DNA of 64,000 bases from an uncultured Eubacteriales bacterium (GCA_949283695.1 CASDTX010000016.1:1-64000), one strand, 5' to 3'; positions 53,089-62,103 are shown, counted from the first letter of the stretch. Made by a program: numbers and translations. The notes: generated from the letters alone by a model not told the origin.

Positions 53089-54597
53089 ATGAGAAGCAGG
53101 ACTGTCCGGCCTGTCAGACGGCGGGATCAGAAGAAAGACAGCAGAAAAAGGAGAGAAACCAGGTTTGGGGATACCCAGCCTATGCCAACGGCCGAAGAGC
53201 TGGCCCGCGGATACCAGACCTATAACAGGCAGAGCCGTGCCGGGTACCAGAGAAGCACGGGTTCCCTGTCTGACACCCAGCCGCTGAGCCAGACTGGATG
53301 GCGTTCGGGGTACCAGAGTTATCAGCGGGTGATTGACCGGAGAAGGCAGGTGGTTCAGACACCTAAGCCTATGCCTGACCGGGCGCCGGTCCGTCAGGGC
53401 CGTCCGCCGGCGGCGAGACGGGGAAACAGCAGCGCTTTGGCCCAGATCCTTCGGAGGAGAGGCAGAGCGGTTCAGGAGCAGTATTTTGATTTTGATCTTC
53501 TGCTTGTGATCGTTTTCCTTTTTTGCTTTGGATTGGTGATGCTGTACAGTACCAGTTCTTATGAAGCTCAGGTTGAGATTGGGGACGACATGTACTACTT
53601 TTCCAAACAGGCCATGATCGGCCTGGCCGGGTTTGTGTGCATGTTCGTGGTCTCGAAGATTGATTATCATTTATATGGGGCGTTTGCATTTGAAATCTAT
53701 CTGATCTCCATGTTCCTGATGGCTTTGGTGCAGACCCCTCTGGGGAAAACCGTAAATGGAGCGAGACGCTGGATCAGGCTTCCCGGGAATCTGACACTTC
53801 AGCCCGCGGAGATCACGAAGATTGCGGTGATCCTTTTTATCTCTTATGAATTGTGCCGATTGGGCAAGAAGGCGTACAGTGCGCGGGGAATCATATGGGT
53901 GCTGGTCCTGGGAGCAGCCGCAGCGGGCGGAGTGCTGATCCTGACAGACAATTTGAGTACGGCTATTATTGTAATGGCGATCACGTGCATCCTGGTGTTT
54001 GTGATCCATCCGAAGACAAAGCCGTTCCTGGTGATCATCGGCGTGGCAGCAGTTGTGGCTGTGATTGCGATTGTGGTTCTGTCTGTGACTGTGGCAGACA
54101 GTGATAATTTCCGTCTGCAGAGAATTATTGCCTGGCTGAATCCGGAAGCTACAGCAGATACAGAGAGCTTTCAGGTGATGCAGGGACTGTATGCCATCGG
54201 AAGCGGAGGCTTCTTCGGGAAGGGACTGGGCAACAGTACGCAGAAGCTGGGAGTGATTCCGGAGGCGCAGAATGATATGATCCTGGTCGTGATCTGCGAG
54301 GAACTGGGGGTATTTGGAGCAATTATTATCCTTGTGCTGTTTGGGGTTCTTCTGTACCGGCTGATGTTTATCGCGAAGAATGCGCCGGACCTGTACGGCT
54401 CTTTGATTGCAGCGGGGATCTTCGCCCACATTGCGCTTCAGGTGATTTTGAATATTGCGGTTGTAACCGGAATGCTCCCGACAACCGGAATTACACTTCC
54501 ATTTATCAGTTACGGGGGCACGGCGATTCTGTTTTTGATGACAGAGATGGGAATCGCGCTTGGGATTTCACGGAGAATCCGTCTGGACGGTGAATAA
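53089..54597 (+). CDS. ftsW: FtsW/RodA/SpoVE-family glycosyltransferase with long basic N-terminal tail
   Basis: SEDS proteins polymerise glycan strands of peptidoglycan with a class B PBP. The 502-residue protein has about ten membrane segments from residue 138. Motifs GLVMLYSTSSY, PLGKTVNGARRWI, LQPAEITKIAV, ITDNLSTA-like (LTDNLSTAI) and PFISYGGTAILF are present, and the last ones favour FtsW/SpoVE. The first 130 residues are basic, low-complexity and cytoplasmic, with repeated DTQP and GYQxYxR units. Typical FtsW proteins have short tails. It lies near, but not inside, the mraZ-to-murD cluster and ends at a strong hairpin. Confidence 0.88.
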   Translation: MRSRTVRPVRRRDQKKDSRKRRETRFGDTQPMPTAEELARGYQTYNRQSRAGYQRSTGSLSDTQPLSQTGWRSGYQSYQRVIDRRRQVVQTPKPMPDRAPVRQGRPPAARRGNSSALAQILRRRGRAVQEQYFDFDLLLVIVFLFCFGLVMLYSTSSYEAQVEIGDDMYYFSKQAMIGLAGFVCMFVVSKIDYHLYGAFAFEIYLISMFLMALVQTPLGKTVNGARRWIRLPGNLTLQPAEITKIAVILFISYELCRLGKKAYSARGIIWVLVLGAAAAGGVLILTDNLSTAIIVMAITCILVFVIHPKTKPFLVIIGVAAVVAVIAIVVLSVTVADSDNFRLQRIIAWLNPEATADTESFQVMQGLYAIGSGGFFGKGLGNSTQKLGVIPEAQNDMILVVICEELGVFGAIIILVLFGVLLYRLMFIAKNAPDLYGSLIAAGIFAHIALQVILNIAVVTGMLPTTGITLPFISYGGTAILFLMTEMGIALGISRRIRLDGE

Positions 54598-54619
54598 TGC
54601 GGCAGGAAGCCGGGATTGA

Positions 54620-54665
54620 CAAAGCCCTGCCTGCAGAGGAGAGATCTTCTGCAGGCAGGGCTTTG
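54620..54665 (+). terminator. Strong hairpin after ftsW
   Basis: An 18-bp perfect stem (54620-54637 with 54648-54665) with a 10-nt loop ends in CTTTG. The T-run is short; TTATTTTTTT lies about 20 bases on. It is the likely end of the ftsW transcript. Confidence 0.75.
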
Positions 54666-54744
54666 TCTGAGGTTATGGAACTTATTTTTTTCACTGAAAA
54701 AGACTTTTCTTATGAGTAAATATATGGTATATTTTTATGTGGTA

Positions 54745-54773
54745 TTTAAAACTACATGTAATAGAAGCATAAA
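54745..54773 (+). promoter_or_regulatory. Weak promoter candidate for the DegV gene
   Basis: TTTAAA (54745-54750) and CATAAA (54768-54773) are 17 bp apart, each matching consensus at four of six bases, in an AT-rich gap after the ftsW hairpin. Confidence 0.35.
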
Positions 54774-54802
54774 ATGTACTTTGCGGTTCGGGAGGAAATA
54801 TC

Positions 54803-55663
54803 ATGGATTATAAGATTATTGTAGACAGCTGCGGCGAGCTGACACATAAGATGAAAGAGAGCGGTGTCTTCCAGACAGCATCCCTGAGCATGCAGGTGGA
54901 CGGAGATGTGATCATTGACGATGAGACATTTGACCAGGCGGATTTTATACGCCGTGTGGCGGCCAGCCCGGAATGTCCCAAATCTTCCTGTCCGTCGCCG
55001 GAGAAATATATGGAATTGTACAGCGGGAGTGAGAAGAGAGTCTATGCGGTGACACTGTCGGCTGAATTGAGCGGTTCTTATAACAGTGCTGAGCTGGGAA
55101 AGAAACTTTGGCTGGAGGAGAACGCGAAGGAGGAGACTGGCGCGGAAGGGAAGCAGATCTATGTGTTTAATTCCCGCTCAGCCTCAGTCGGAGAGACACT
55201 GATCGCGTGTAAGATCCAGGAGTGCGAGGAAAAGGGATTTTCTTTTGAGGATACAGTGAACTGTGTGGAAGACTATATTGCGGGCCAGCACACGTATTTT
55301 GTTCTGGAGAATCTGGATACGCTGCGGAAAAACGGCAGACTGACAGGAATCCGTTCTTTTGTGGCAAGTGCACTGAATATCAAACCGGTTATGGGCGCCA
55401 CCCCGGAGGGGACGATCTGTCAGCTGGGGCAGGCCCGGGGCATTAAAAAGGCACTGGCAAAGATGACGGAGCAGATCGCCGCAGAGGGACAGCGGACGAA
55501 GGAGAAGGTTCTCGGGATCTCCCACTGCAACTGCCCGGAGAGGGCCAGGGAAGTGCAGCGGATGCTTCTGGATAAAATCCAGGTTAAAGACAGTTTTATC
55601 GTAGATACCGCGGGCATCAGTACGATGTATGCCAATGACGGCGGAATAATTGTTGTGCTCTGA
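54803..55663 (+). CDS. DegV-family fatty-acid-binding protein
   Basis: DegV/FakB proteins bind a fatty acid and present it to the kinase FakA for membrane lipid synthesis. The 286-residue product begins with the family pattern KIIVDSCGELT, and has SSCPSPEKYMELY, TLSAELSGSYNSA, the TYFVLENLDTLRKNGRL motif and IKPVMGATPEGTI. Length is normal. The ATG follows GGGAGGAAATATC. No fakA is in the window. Confidence 0.92.
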   Translation: MDYKIIVDSCGELTHKMKESGVFQTASLSMQVDGDVIIDDETFDQADFIRRVAASPECPKSSCPSPEKYMELYSGSEKRVYAVTLSAELSGSYNSAELGKKLWLEENAKEETGAEGKQIYVFNSRSASVGETLIACKIQECEEKGFSFEDTVNCVEDYIAGQHTYFVLENLDTLRKNGRLTGIRSFVASALNIKPVMGATPEGTICQLGQARGIKKALAKMTEQIAAEGQRTKEKVLGISHCNCPERAREVQRMLLDKIQVKDSFIVDTAGISTMYANDGGIIVVL

Positions 55664-55681
55664 GCCGGTTTGTGGTAAACT
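55653..55681 (+). promoter_or_regulatory. Promoter candidate for the small membrane protein gene
   Basis: TTGTGC at 55653-55658 and TAAACT at 55676-55681 are 17 bp apart, with TGG before the -10. The leader has nested complementarities (GTCCG 55691-55695 with CGGAC 55733-55737; GTGC with GCAC inside). Confidence 0.35.
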
Positions 55682-55757
55682 ATGAATAGTGTCCGTAGTG
55701 GCGGTGCTGCCGTCGGGAAGGAAGGGCACGGTCGGACCGAAAGGAGTGCGTGAAGAG

Positions 55758-56003
55758 ATGAGCCAGGAGAAGGTTGACCGCTATAAGAAGGAGAAGGCGA
55801 ACAGAAAGCAGATTATGCGACGCCAGAGGCTGATGAGCTTTGTCCGCAAAGGAGTGCTTACGCTGGCAGCTGCCGCACTGGTAGGCTGGCTGGCATATTC
55901 AGCCTACGGCATACATGAGGCGAACAGGGAGCGTGTGGTTGCGGAAGTAAACTATGACGCGGTGACAGATTATCTGAACAGTCTTACCTCAGATGCGGAA
56001 TAA
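55758..56003 (+). CDS. Small single-span membrane protein, function unknown
   Basis: An 81-residue protein with a strongly basic N-terminus (KKEKANRKQIMRRQR), one hydrophobic segment at about residues 33-52, and a short acidic external C-terminus. The ATG at 55758 has AAAGGAG about 11 bases upstream. It is flanked by a possible promoter and a strong terminator just before the mraZ cluster. No family is recognised; the layout resembles small division or envelope membrane proteins, which is only a guess. Confidence 0.75.
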   Translation: MSQEKVDRYKKEKANRKQIMRRQRLMSFVRKGVLTLAAAALVGWLAYSAYGIHEANRERVVAEVNYDAVTDYLNSLTSDAE

Positions 56004-56038
56004 AATCATCAGAAAAACTGAAATATGATAAGAAACAC

Positions 56039-56086
56039 AACATGTGGGGCACGGAGAAGATCCGGTGCCCCACATGTTCTTTTTTT
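56039..56086 (+). terminator. Intrinsic terminator before the mraZ cluster
   Basis: A 14-bp perfect stem (AACATGTGGGGCAC at 56039-56052 with 56065-56078) is followed by CTTTTTTT. Confidence 0.92.
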
Positions 56087-56153
56087 GCGCAAAAATGCAG
56101 TTTTCGGGATGATTGAGGGCTCTGGAAGAACATAAAAAAATCAAAAAAAGGGG

Positions 56154-56182
56154 TTGAAAAAGGGGGTGTGGTGGTTTAGAAT
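56154..56182 (+). promoter_or_regulatory. mraZ operon promoter
   Basis: TTGAAA at 56154-56159 and TAGAAT at 56177-56182 are 17 bp apart. The MraZ boxes follow directly, at the expected transcription start. Confidence 0.75.
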
Positions 56183-56189
56183 GGAGTCA

Positions 56190-56229
56190 AGTGGTAAAGA
56201 GTGGTGGACAGTGGGGTAAAGTGGGGAGC
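56190..56229 (+). promoter_or_regulatory. MraZ operator: four AGTGG repeats at 10-bp spacing
   Basis: AGTGG occurs at 56190, 56200, 56210 and 56220, exactly one per helical turn, from the predicted transcription start onward. MraZ in E. coli and Mycoplasma binds GTG-rich direct repeats at its own promoter, so these are the likely autoregulatory sites. Confidence 0.8.
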
Positions 56230-56264
56230 GATGTGGAGGCTCACATTCAGAGAAAGGATTCCGG

Positions 56265-56702
56265 ATGTTACTTGGAGAGTTTAACCATAGCATTGATGAA
56301 AAGGGAAGACTCATCATCCCGGCAAAGCTAAGGGATGATCTGGGTGACAGCTTTGTTATCTGTAACGGGCTGGAAGGATGCCTCTTTGTTTACTCTCAGG
56401 AAGAATGGAACAAATTCGTCGCCGAACTTGAAACCTTACCACGTATGAATAAGGATGCCAGAATTTTCAAGCGCTATTTCTTCGGAAGCGCTTCGGAGGG
56501 CAGCTTCGACAAGCAGGGGAGAGTTCTTGTCCCGCCGTCGCTCCGCAAGGCAGCACATCTGGAGAAAGATGTGGTACTGGTGGGAGTCCAGGACCGCGTC
56601 GAGATCTGGGATAAGGATCTCTGGGAAGAGCGCAGCCAGGTGAGCGAGGAAGACCTGGATGCCATCGCAGAGCGTATGGAATCGATCGGAATCAGAATCT
56701 GA
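56265..56702 (+). CDS. mraZ: Division cluster regulator MraZ
   Basis: MraZ is an AbrB-fold DNA-binding protein that controls the division and cell-wall cluster it heads. The 145-residue product has two copies of the MraZ motif, [14 protein letters not shown] near residue 12 and [14 protein letters not shown] near residue 85. The ATG follows AAAGGATTCCGG. rsmH starts 13 bp after its stop. Confidence 0.96.
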   Translation: MLLGEFNHSIDEKGRLIIPAKLRDDLGDSFVICNGLEGCLFVYSQEEWNKFVAELETLPRMNKDARIFKRYFFGSASEGSFDKQGRVLVPPSLRKAAHLEKDVVLVGVQDRVEIWDKDLWEERSQVSEEDLDAIAERMESIGIRI

Positions 56703-56715
56703 CAGGGAGGAGATT

Positions 56716-57651
56716 ATGGCATTCAAACACACATCCGTCCTTCTGCACGAGACAGTGGACGGGCTTAATGTCAGACCGGACGGCATTTATGTTGACGGCA
56801 CGCTGGGCGGAGGCGGACATGCTTTTGAAGTGTGTTCCCGTCTGGGAGACAAGGGGAGATTTATAGGAATAGACCAGGATGCTGACGCTATTGAAGCGGC
56901 AGGAAAACGCCTGGAAGGCTTTGGGGAGAAGGTCACGATAATCAGGAGCAATTACCGTGATATGAAGCCGCTGCTCCAAAAAGAAGGCATTGACAAAGTG
57001 GACGGAATCGTGATTGACCTGGGGGTGTCTTCGTACCAGCTGGATACAGCAGAACGGGGATTCTCTTACCGGGCAGACGCGCCCCTGGACATGCGGATGG
57101 ACCAGAGGCAGAAGCGGACGGCCAGAGACATTGTCAACGGCTACAGTGAGGCGGAACTTTACCGCGTAATCCGGGATTATGGGGAAGATAAGTTCGCGAA
57201 GAATATCGCGAAGCATATCGCGGCTGAACGCGAGAAAGCGCCGATTGAGACAACAGAACAGCTGAATGAAATTATTCGGCACGCCATACCGATGAAGATC
57301 CAGAAGACATCCGGACATCCGTCCAAACGGACATTCCAGGCGATTCGGATCGAATTAAACGGCGAGCTGGATGTGCTCAGGGATTCCCTGGACGACATGA
57401 TTGATCTGCTGAATCCTGGGGGAAGGATCTGCATCATCACATTTCATTCGCTGGAGGACAGGATCGTGAAGAGTGCATTTCGCAAGAATGAGAATCCATG
57501 TACCTGTCCGAGCCACTTTCCGGTTTGTGTCTGTGGGAAGGTATCAAAAGGAAGAGTGGTTACCAGGAAGCCCATCCTTCCGTCTGCGGAAGAGATGGAA
57601 GAAAACAGTCGTTCGAAAAGTGCGAAACTGAGAATTTTTGAACGGTCGTAA
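56716..57651 (+). CDS. rsmH: 16S rRNA (cytosine-1402-N4)-methyltransferase RsmH
   Basis: RsmH (MraW) methylates C1402 in the ribosomal P site. The 311-residue product has [13 protein letters not shown] at the start, the SAM-binding [12 protein letters not shown] motif, [14 protein letters not shown] and the [13 protein letters not shown] block. The ATG at 56716 has GGGAGGAG upstream; an earlier in-frame start would overlap mraZ. It is the second gene of the mraZ unit. Confidence 0.96.
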   Translation: MAFKHTSVLLHETVDGLNVRPDGIYVDGTLGGGGHAFEVCSRLGDKGRFIGIDQDADAIEAAGKRLEGFGEKVTIIRSNYRDMKPLLQKEGIDKVDGIVIDLGVSSYQLDTAERGFSYRADAPLDMRMDQRQKRTARDIVNGYSEAELYRVIRDYGEDKFAKNIAKHIAAEREKAPIETTEQLNEIIRHAIPMKIQKTSGHPSKRTFQAIRIELNGELDVLRDSLDDMIDLLNPGGRICIITFHSLEDRIVKSAFRKNENPCTCPSHFPVCVCGKVSKGRVVTRKPILPSAEEMEENSRSKSAKLRIFERS

Positions 57652-57733
57652 ACAATAGGGAGTATCAGAAATATATTTCCCGCCGGGAAGGGGAGAGCCC
57701 GGCCGGGAAAACATCGGGAAAGGAGCATTCGTC

Positions 57734-58279
57734 ATGGCGTCACAGTACAGGACATCTAACAGAAGAGCGGCGGAAACCAGGGGAAGAGACCGCAGCAGAT
57801 TCTATGTGTACGGAAATGCTGTACGCCAGGCAGAGGCAGTTCCCGAACGAGCGCCGCAGAGGCGCCCGCAGCAGCCTATAAAGCGGACAAGCCGTCAGGT
57901 GGCAAAGAACAGAAACCGTGCCATGAGCATTGGACCTGCCTATGCTGTATTTCTCACAGCGGCAGCGGTCTGTGCGGTTCTGATCTGCATGTTCTATCTG
58001 AGACTGCAGTCAGAAGTGGTAAGCCGGTCCGAGAACGTAAGCTATCTGCAGGAACAGCTTGCAGATCTGACAGAGGCGAATAATACTGCCTACAACGCGG
58101 CGGTGGATTCTGTCAATCTGGAAACGGTGCGGGAGCGCGCGATGAATGAGATGGGGATGGTGTATGCGTCAGACGGGAACGTGATTGAATATGACAGCCC
58201 GTCCGGAGATTATGTGAAGCAGTACAGTGACATTCCCGAAAGCGGAGTGCTAGCGTCAGCGGGAAGCGTATCAAAATAA
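57734..58279 (+). CDS. ftsL: FtsL-like division protein
   Basis: A 181-residue single-span protein in the ftsL position. About 65 basic cytoplasmic residues precede a membrane segment at about 69-90 and a coiled-coil stretch (ENVSYLQEQLADLTEANN), followed by an external tail. FtsL acts with DivIC/FtsB to activate the septal FtsW-PBP pair. Sequence similarity in this family is low, so the call rests on position and topology. A GC-rich hairpin (57676-57711) lies in the 82-bp gap before it. Confidence 0.8.
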   Translation: MASQYRTSNRRAAETRGRDRSRFYVYGNAVRQAEAVPERAPQRRPQQPIKRTSRQVAKNRNRAMSIGPAYAVFLTAAAVCAVLICMFYLRLQSEVVSRSENVSYLQEQLADLTEANNTAYNAAVDSVNLETVRERAMNEMGMVYASDGNVIEYDSPSGDYVKQYSDIPESGVLASAGSVSK

Positions 58280-58291
58280 GGAAAACATCGT

Positions 58292-60295
58292 ATGGCAGGA
58301 AGAAAGAGAAAGAAAAACAGATTTGACTTTTTGACAAGAAAATTCCCGATCAGAATGCAACGGAAGCTGGTAATGCTATTTATGGCAGTCATACTGGCTT
58401 TTGTTGTTCTTATAGGAAGGATCACGATCATCAATGCCACGAAGGGAAGCCAGTATACGAAAGTCGTGCTGGATCAGCAAAATTATGACAGCAGGGTGAT
58501 CGCTTTCAAGCGCGGAGATATTGTAGACCGAAACGGGACGAAGATTGCGACCAGTGAGCGTGTGTATAATGTGATCCTGGACGTGAAGGTGATGACAGAC
58601 AAAGATGCCTACATTGAGCCGACGAAAGAAGTGCTGAAAGACTGTTTCGGCATCGAGGGCAGCGTAGTGGATCAGCTGATTGAAGACAATCCGGACAGCC
58701 AGTATGAGATTCTGGCTCAGGGGATTGACTATGAGACTGCGCAGAAGTTCCGCGCGATTGACGATGATGACGAGAACTATCCGAATGTTATGGGCATCTG
58801 GCTGGAGGATGACTATGAGAGAACCTATCCCTACGGCAGTATGGCCAGTGATGTGATCGGATTCAGCAATGACGGAAATGTGGGCGCGGCGGGGATCGAG
58901 AGCGCCTATAATGACGTGCTCAACGGAACGGACGGGAGAGAGTACGGATACTTTGATTCCGAGTCATCCATCGAGCGGACGGTGAAGCCGGCGAAGAACG
59001 GGAACACCGTGGTTTCTACGATTGATGTGACGCTGCAGAATATTGTGGAGAAAGCGATTCTGGAGTTTAATGAGAATCAGGCGGCGGACGGCAATCTCGG
59101 AAGCAAGAACACTGCTGTTATCATTATGAACCCCAATACGGGCGAGATCCTGGCAGAGGCTTCTTATCCGAATTTTGATTTGAATAATCCGCGGGATCTG
59201 TCCATTTTGTATACAGAGGAAAAGTGGAATGCCATGAGCGACGAAGAACAGGTGGCTGCCATGAATGATCTGTGGAGAAACTTCTGCGTCAGCGATGCCT
59301 TCGAACCCGGATCCACGGCCAAGCCGTTTACGGTGGCAGCGGGATTGGAGACAGGCGCGCTTACCGGAAATGAAACTTACTACTGCGGCGGCTACAAAGA
59401 CGTTCTGGGAGAGCCTATCGGCTGTCATTTCACAAGCGGACACGGTATGGAGACGATTCAGGACGCAGTGGCGAACTCCTGCAACGTGGCGCTGATGGAT
59501 ATGGCTTCTGTAATAGGAGCGGAGGACTTTATCCGATACCAGCATATTTTCGGATTCGGAGAGTATACAGGAATCGATCTTCCGGGCGAGGCATCCACGG
59601 CGGGGCTTTTGTATACAGCAGAAAACATGACAGAACTGGATCTGGCCTGCAATTCATTCGGACAGAACTTCAATGTGACGATGACGCAGATGGCATCGGC
59701 CTTCTGTTCGCTGATCAACGGGGGATATTATTATGAGCCTCACGTGGTGAAGCAGATCAAAGATGAAAACGGAAGTGTGATTGAGACCAAGGATCCGGTG
59801 CTTCTCAGAAAGACTGTGTCTTCAGAAACTTCCACCCTTGTCAAACAGTATATGAAAGCGGTGCTTGACTATGGAACCGGCCAGAACGCCGCGGTAGCCG
59901 GCTATGATATCGGAGGCAAGACGGGAACTGCGGAGAAGCTGCCCCGGGGCAATGAGAAATATATCCTTTCCTTTATTGGATATGCACCGCAGGACAATCC
60001 GGAAGTGATGATCTATGTTGTGATTGACGAGCCTTATGATGGCGGAGAGGAGAGCTCTCTTGTGCTGGGACTGAGCCAGAAGATTATGGCAGAAGCGTTC
60101 CCTTATCTGGGAATCACAACGATTGAGGAGAGTGAGGCGGCAGCTCAGCTGGAAGGACCGAATTTCGGCGATACAGCCTATACGGATTTTGACGCCAACT
60201 ATGAGGACACCTACAGCAACACCGACGGGTCTTATATTGACGAAAGTTATGAGCCGGATCTGGACGACTGGGCAACCGGAGAGACGGCAGAGTAG
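58292..60295 (+). CDS. Class B penicillin-binding protein (FtsI/SpoVD type), first of two
   Basis: A 667-residue transpeptidase that cross-links septal or spore peptidoglycan. One N-terminal membrane segment (about 27-49) is followed by a dimerisation domain (FKRGDIVDRNGTKIATS) and the transpeptidase domain with SxxK in EPGSTAKPF, SxN in ANSCN and KTG in GGKTGTAEK. There is no PASTA domain; instead the last 60 residues are an acidic Asp/Tyr/Glu tail. It lies 12 bp after ftsL and is the likely division PBP. A strong hairpin follows the stop. Confidence 0.93.
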   Translation: MAGRKRKKNRFDFLTRKFPIRMQRKLVMLFMAVILAFVVLIGRITIINATKGSQYTKVVLDQQNYDSRVIAFKRGDIVDRNGTKIATSERVYNVILDVKVMTDKDAYIEPTKEVLKDCFGIEGSVVDQLIEDNPDSQYEILAQGIDYETAQKFRAIDDDDENYPNVMGIWLEDDYERTYPYGSMASDVIGFSNDGNVGAAGIESAYNDVLNGTDGREYGYFDSESSIERTVKPAKNGNTVVSTIDVTLQNIVEKAILEFNENQAADGNLGSKNTAVIIMNPNTGEILAEASYPNFDLNNPRDLSILYTEEKWNAMSDEEQVAAMNDLWRNFCVSDAFEPGSTAKPFTVAAGLETGALTGNETYYCGGYKDVLGEPIGCHFTSGHGMETIQDAVANSCNVALMDMASVIGAEDFIRYQHIFGFGEYTGIDLPGEASTAGLLYTAENMTELDLACNSFGQNFNVTMTQMASAFCSLINGGYYYEPHVVKQIKDENGSVIETKDPVLLRKTVSSETSTLVKQYMKAVLDYGTGQNAAVAGYDIGGKTGTAEKLPRGNEKYILSFIGYAPQDNPEVMIYVVIDEPYDGGEESSLVLGLSQKIMAEAFPYLGITTIEESEAAAQLEGPNFGDTAYTDFDANYEDTYSNTDGSYIDESYEPDLDDWATGETAE

Positions 60296-60304
60296 GAAAA
60301 GATG

Positions 60305-60360
60305 AATAACCCTGCAGAAGATGTAATAAGCTGTAACAACATCTTCTGCAGGGTTATTTT
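60305..60360 (+). terminator. Long hairpin between the two PBP genes, next to the second start codon
   Basis: AATAACCCTGCAGAAGATG at 60305-60323 is the perfect reverse complement of 60340-60358, followed by TTTT within the right flank. It begins 9 bases after the first PBP stop and ends 5 bases before the next ATG, covering the only SD-like AGGG at 60350-60353. It looks like an intrinsic terminator, but could also be a translation-coupling or attenuation element. Confidence 0.85.
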
Positions 60361-60363
60361 ATT

Positions 60364-62088
60364 ATGAAGAATAAAACGTATAATAAAAAGAAGATCCTTG
60401 TCGTGTTTACCTGTGCGGTTCTGATTCTCTTCGCTTTGATCGGCCGGCTTGTGTACCTGATGGTGTTTGACGCGGAATATTATCAGGAGCTGGCCCAGAA
60501 TCTTCATGAAAGAGAAAGAGAGATTAAGGCTGCCAGAGGAGAGATCGTGGACCGGAACGGCGTGGTGCTGGCTACGAACCGGACTGTGTGTACGATTTCT
60601 GTCATTCACAGCCAGATCGAAGATCCAGAGGAAGTGATCGCGGTGCTGTGCAGGGAACTGGAGCTGGAGGAAGAGGATGTGAGACCGAAGGTAGAGAAGG
60701 TCTCATCCATGGAAAAGATCCGCACAAATGTGGATAAAGAAACCGGGGACAGGATCCGCAGCTATGATCTGGCCGGAGTGAAGGTGGACGAGGATTATAA
60801 GCGCTACTATCCTTATGATGAGCTGGCTTCCAGAGTGCTGGGATTCACCGGAGGAGACAATCAGGGGATTATCGGCCTGGAGGTCAAATACGAGGAATAT
60901 CTGAAAGGAACGAACGGTACGATCCTGACAGTGACAGATGCCCGCGGGATTGAGCTGGAAGGGATCGCGGAAGACCGGATTGAGCCGGTGGCCGGAGAGA
61001 CCCTGCAGGTGACTCTGGACTATAATATCCAGGCATACTGCGAGCAGGCGGCGCTGAACGTTATGGAAGAGAAGCAGGCAGAGGCAGTTTCGATTCTGCT
61101 GATGAATCCTCAGAACGGCGAGATTTACGCGATGGTGAATGTGCCTGAGTTTAATCTGAATGACCCTTATGAACTGAACACAGGAACGGATGCGGACAGT
61201 CTGTCTGACGAGGAGCTTCAGGATGCCCTGAATCAGATGTGGAGAAACCGCTGCATCAATGATACTTATGAGCCGGGATCTGTCTTCAAGATCATTACAG
61301 CCTCTGCCTGTCTGGAGGAAGGCGTGGTATCTCTCGACGATACCTTCTATTGTCCGGGATACCGGGTGGTGGAGGATCGGAGGATTCGCTGTCACAAAGT
61401 AGGCGGGCACGGACAGGAGACCTTTGTTCAGGGGATCCAGAATTCATGCAACCCGGTGTTTATGGACATCGGACTGCGGCTGGGCGCGGCGAAGTTCTAT
61501 GATTATTTCGAAGCGTTCGGGCTGTTCCGCCTGACGAATATCGATCTTCCGGGGGAGGCGGGGACGATTATGCACAAGAAGGAGGATATCGGAACCGTGG
61601 AGCTGGCGACCATGACATTCGGCCAGTCATTCCAGGTGACTCCCATCCAGATGGCTGTCACGGTCAGTTCGATCATAAACGGAGGAAGAAGAGTGACGCC
61701 CCATGTAGGGAAAGCGGTGCTCAGCAAGGACGGGGAACTGATCGAGGAACTGGAATATGCTTCTGCTGACGGTATTGTTTCAAAGGAGACGTCGGAAACC
61801 ATGCAGATGCTGCTGGAAGGCGTGGTCTCAGAAGGATCGGGAAAGAATGCCTATCTGGAAGGGTATTCGATCGGCGGGAAGACAGCGACCTCCCAGACCC
61901 TTCCCCGGAGTGCAAACCGGTATATCTCATCGTTCCTGGGATTCGCACCGGCAGATGATCCGCAGGTCCTGGGCATGGTGATTATCCACGATCCCCAGGG
62001 CGTGTACTACGGAGGGACCATCGCAGCTCCGGTGCTCCGGGATATATACGACAATGTGCTTCCCTATCTCGGGATTGAAAAAAGCTGA
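60364..62088 (+). CDS. Class B penicillin-binding protein, second of two, with a KTA motif
   Basis: A 574-residue transpeptidase with a membrane segment (about 12-35), the dimerisation segment AARGEIVDRNGVVLATN, SxxK in EPGSVFKII, SxN in QNSCN, and GGKTATSQ where KTG is usual. The ATG at 60364 has almost no ribosome binding site: AGGG is 10 bases upstream but inside a 19-bp hairpin. The tail is short and there is no PASTA domain. One of the two PBPs is probably FtsI-like and the other SpoVD-like; which is which cannot be decided from motifs alone. Confidence 0.9.
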   Translation: MKNKTYNKKKILVVFTCAVLILFALIGRLVYLMVFDAEYYQELAQNLHEREREIKAARGEIVDRNGVVLATNRTVCTISVIHSQIEDPEEVIAVLCRELELEEEDVRPKVEKVSSMEKIRTNVDKETGDRIRSYDLAGVKVDEDYKRYYPYDELASRVLGFTGGDNQGIIGLEVKYEEYLKGTNGTILTVTDARGIELEGIAEDRIEPVAGETLQVTLDYNIQAYCEQAALNVMEEKQAEAVSILLMNPQNGEIYAMVNVPEFNLNDPYELNTGTDADSLSDEELQDALNQMWRNRCINDTYEPGSVFKIITASACLEEGVVSLDDTFYCPGYRVVEDRRIRCHKVGGHGQETFVQGIQNSCNPVFMDIGLRLGAAKFYDYFEAFGLFRLTNIDLPGEAGTIMHKKEDIGTVELATMTFGQSFQVTPIQMAVTVSSIINGGRRVTPHVGKAVLSKDGELIEELEYASADGIVSKETSETMQMLLEGVVSEGSGKNAYLEGYSIGGKTATSQTLPRSANRYISSFLGFAPADDPQVLGMVIIHDPQGVYYGGTIAAPVLRDIYDNVLPYLGIEKS

Positions 62089-62103
62089 GTGATGGTTTAT
62101 ACT
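62075..62103 (+). promoter_or_regulatory. Internal promoter for mraY-murD
   Basis: TTGAAA at 62075-62080 and TATACT at 62098-62103 are 17 bp apart, across the stop of the second PBP gene. It would give mraY expression independent of the hairpin upstream of that gene. Confidence 0.7.

Noticed and set aside
57676-57711. GC-rich hairpin before ftsL as a terminator
   Set aside because: The stem is interrupted and followed by A residues, not T, on the coding strand.
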